From: Endozoicomonas gorgoniicola
Lineage (GTDB): Bacteria > Pseudomonadota > Gammaproteobacteria > Pseudomonadales > Endozoicomonadaceae
Direction: 5' to 3'
Assembly (NCBI RefSeq): GCF_025562715.2
Contig: NZ_JAPFCC010000001.1
Coordinates: 3,697,501-3,761,500, forward strand
Length of the DNA: 64,000 bases
The first letter of the stretch is position 1. Every line of letters begins with the position of its first letter. The notes below the pieces were generated by a model. The model saw only the letters and a program-made list of their open reading frames with translations, made no database searches and had not been told where the DNA came from. Below are positions 62,746 to 64,000 of the stretch, one piece after another. The position numbers and the translations under genes are program-made.

Positions 62746-63969
62746 TTATTCTTTAGTTAAAGCTGGCAGATAATTATATTTCTGGAGCATCTGTAACCAG
62801 CGCGGTGCATTCCTGTGAACCGTCAGTGCTTCGTAATCAATCTCTGGATCCTTGTAGGGCGTAAGCCTGGTGAGGATGCAGTAGATCACCCGCAACATTT
62901 TATGTCCGATGGCAATGATGCTGCGCTTATATCCACGGCGAATGGTCAGGCTTTGATGTTTGCCTTTGAACTGGCTTTTGGTCTTTACAGCTGCCTGACT
63001 GATCTCACACATCAGCCGTCGTAAGGACTGGTTGCCCTTACGAGTTTTACCACTCTTACGCTTACCGGCACTTTCATTGTTGCCCGGACATAGGCCTGCC
63101 CAGGATGCCAGAGACTCCCGGCTGCCAAAGGCACTCATGTCATCACCGATCTCAGCAATCAACCCTGCTGCTGCGATCTCATCGACTCCCGGAAGGGTTT
63201 GCAATAGCTGCCAGGGTTCCCGGTACTGAGTTTGTACAATATTGCGTATTCCCGCATCCAATTCGGCAACCTCATCATCCAGATACTGAATATGTTTCCG
63301 GATGCTCTTAAGCACTGTCAGATGTGCTGAAGACAGCGAGCCTTCCATGCTGTCGAATAACTCTTTGGTTTTGCTCTTCAGCTTGCCACGGGCAAACTTC
63401 ACCAGCTCTTGCGGAGGCAGGCCGTCAATCAGTCCCTGAATCATTTCCTGTGCGGACTTGCCATGTATGTCACTCACTACACCACCGAGACGGATGCCGG
63501 CATCGTCCAGAACTTTATGCAGACGGGTCTTTTCACCGGCAAGCTGCCCCACCAGTTTCTGACGACGGCGAAACAGCAACCTCAGCTGCTCGATATCAGG
63601 GGGCGGTACAAAGCTGGGGCGAAGCAAACCACACCGACCCAGTGTTGCCAGCCACTGACTGTCCTGGACATCAGTCTTGCGACCGGGCACATTCTTGACG
63701 TGACGGGCATTGACAACCCAGACCTTGAGGCCTGCTTTAATCAGAGTTTCGTGAACGCATTTCCAGTAAACGCCAGTACTTTCCATGACTACGAGCTCAA
63801 CCTGATGTTTCACCAGGAAGTCGCGAAGCTTCCTGCGTTCACGTCGATACGTCTTGAACGACTGAGTGATCTCTTTGATTTCGCCGTTTTCATCTTCGGT
63901 CTGAACAGTCGCCATGACCATCATCTTGTGAACATCGAGGCCAGCACAACATTTCAAAATTGACTGCAT
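62746..63969 (-). CDS. IS110-family DEDD transposase, second type
   Basis: The protein has 407 residues from the ATG at 63969 (GGGAG upstream; ATG 63993 is an alternative). The DEDD residues are D12 in AGLDVHK, E63 in VMESTGVYW, and two D in GRKTDVQDSQWL. The C-terminal Transposase_20 blocks are LQTLPGVDEIAAAGLIAEIG and SWAGLCPGNNESAGKRKSGK. It is clearly different from the three copies in the left island. The element's 5' non-coding end is cut off by the window edge, so its borders were not set. Confidence 0.93.
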   Translation of the reverse strand: MQSILKCCAGLDVHKMMVMATVQTEDENGEIKEITQSFKTYRRERRKLRDFLVKHQVELVVMESTGVYWKCVHETLIKAGLKVWVVNARHVKNVPGRKTDVQDSQWLATLGRCGLLRPSFVPPPDIEQLRLLFRRRQKLVGQLAGEKTRLHKVLDDAGIRLGGVVSDIHGKSAQEMIQGLIDGLPPQELVKFARGKLKSKTKELFDSMEGSLSSAHLTVLKSIRKHIQYLDDEVAELDAGIRNIVQTQYREPWQLLQTLPGVDEIAAAGLIAEIGDDMSAFGSRESLASWAGLCPGNNESAGKRKSGKTRKGNQSLRRLMCEISQAAVKTKSQFKGKHQSLTIRRGYKRSIIAIGHKMLRVIYCILTRLTPYKDPEIDYEALTVHRNAPRWLQMLQKYNYLPALTKE

Positions 63970-64000
63970 CAGACTAATCTCCCTATGGATCATGGAAGAT

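Overview
The window looks like a chromosomal segment of a marine, host-associated gammaproteobacterium. I infer an Oceanospirillales/Endozoicomonas-like genome. The reasons are the gammaproteobacterial block tyrS-mepM-anmK-...-erpA-...-argC, the ackA-pta pair behind an FNR/Anr-type box, very heavy IS loading, and eukaryote-like or effector-like genes among housekeeping genes. No taxonomic marker such as rRNA is present, so this assignment is an inference.

Layout. 1-10190 is an IS island: an IS1380-family end, an IS110-family element duplicated in perfect 1801-bp tandem, an IS1634/IS4-like element, a third inverted copy of the same IS110 element, and an IS1182 element abutting a solo inverted repeat. 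10291-32200 is mostly core: a CPA1 Na+/H+ antiporter, a Gld-type ABC exporter operon, dacB, a Lon-family protease, a YibE/F membrane protein, a 5'-nucleotidase lipoprotein, an autotransporter-like barrel, the three amr genes (AmmeMemoRadiSam), tyrS and mepM. 32251-45826 continues with anmK, a probable cysteine-protease-fold accessory protein, erpA, a truncated bactofilin, a DUF6776 coiled-coil protein, a 57-residue membrane protein, argC, lrgAB, a ClC channel, hemJ, a DUF805 protein and ackA-pta. 46047-53881 is a recombination hot spot. 53916-64000 carries an MBL hydrolase, an IS30 transposase, a histidine phosphatase, a dicarboxylate symporter, a CBS protein, bioA, a two-domain QueD-like protein, a YiiX-like papain-fold protein and another IS110 transposase.

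The most striking object is the 46.5-53.2 kb region. A roughly 1.8-kb unit (3' end of ridA, a dispersed repeat, a reverse-strand gene, and a 3' scrap of ppsA) is present twice in tandem and followed by a third partial ridA end. The gene in each unit encodes a protein of about 387 residues with two successive eukaryotic-type bZIP domains. In both, the basic-region signature, heptad leucines and buried zipper asparagine fall in the canonical register. The second copy has one extra base in an A8 tract (A9), which splits its frame. The two proteins are almost identical up to the first basic region and then diverge sharply. The second unit was also invaded by a 138-bp MITE-like element and by an IS21-family element, both leaving clear target duplications. 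A bacterial two-bZIP protein is the best candidate here for an undescribed system; I infer a secreted, host-nucleus-directed effector, without direct evidence of secretion.

Other points of interest are the roughly 260-bp structured non-coding leader of the IS110 elements (candidate bridge RNA), a C-H-D protein inserted into the anmK-erpA neighbourhood, a bactofilin with its core missing, and several short tandem repeats sitting on or beside stop codons.
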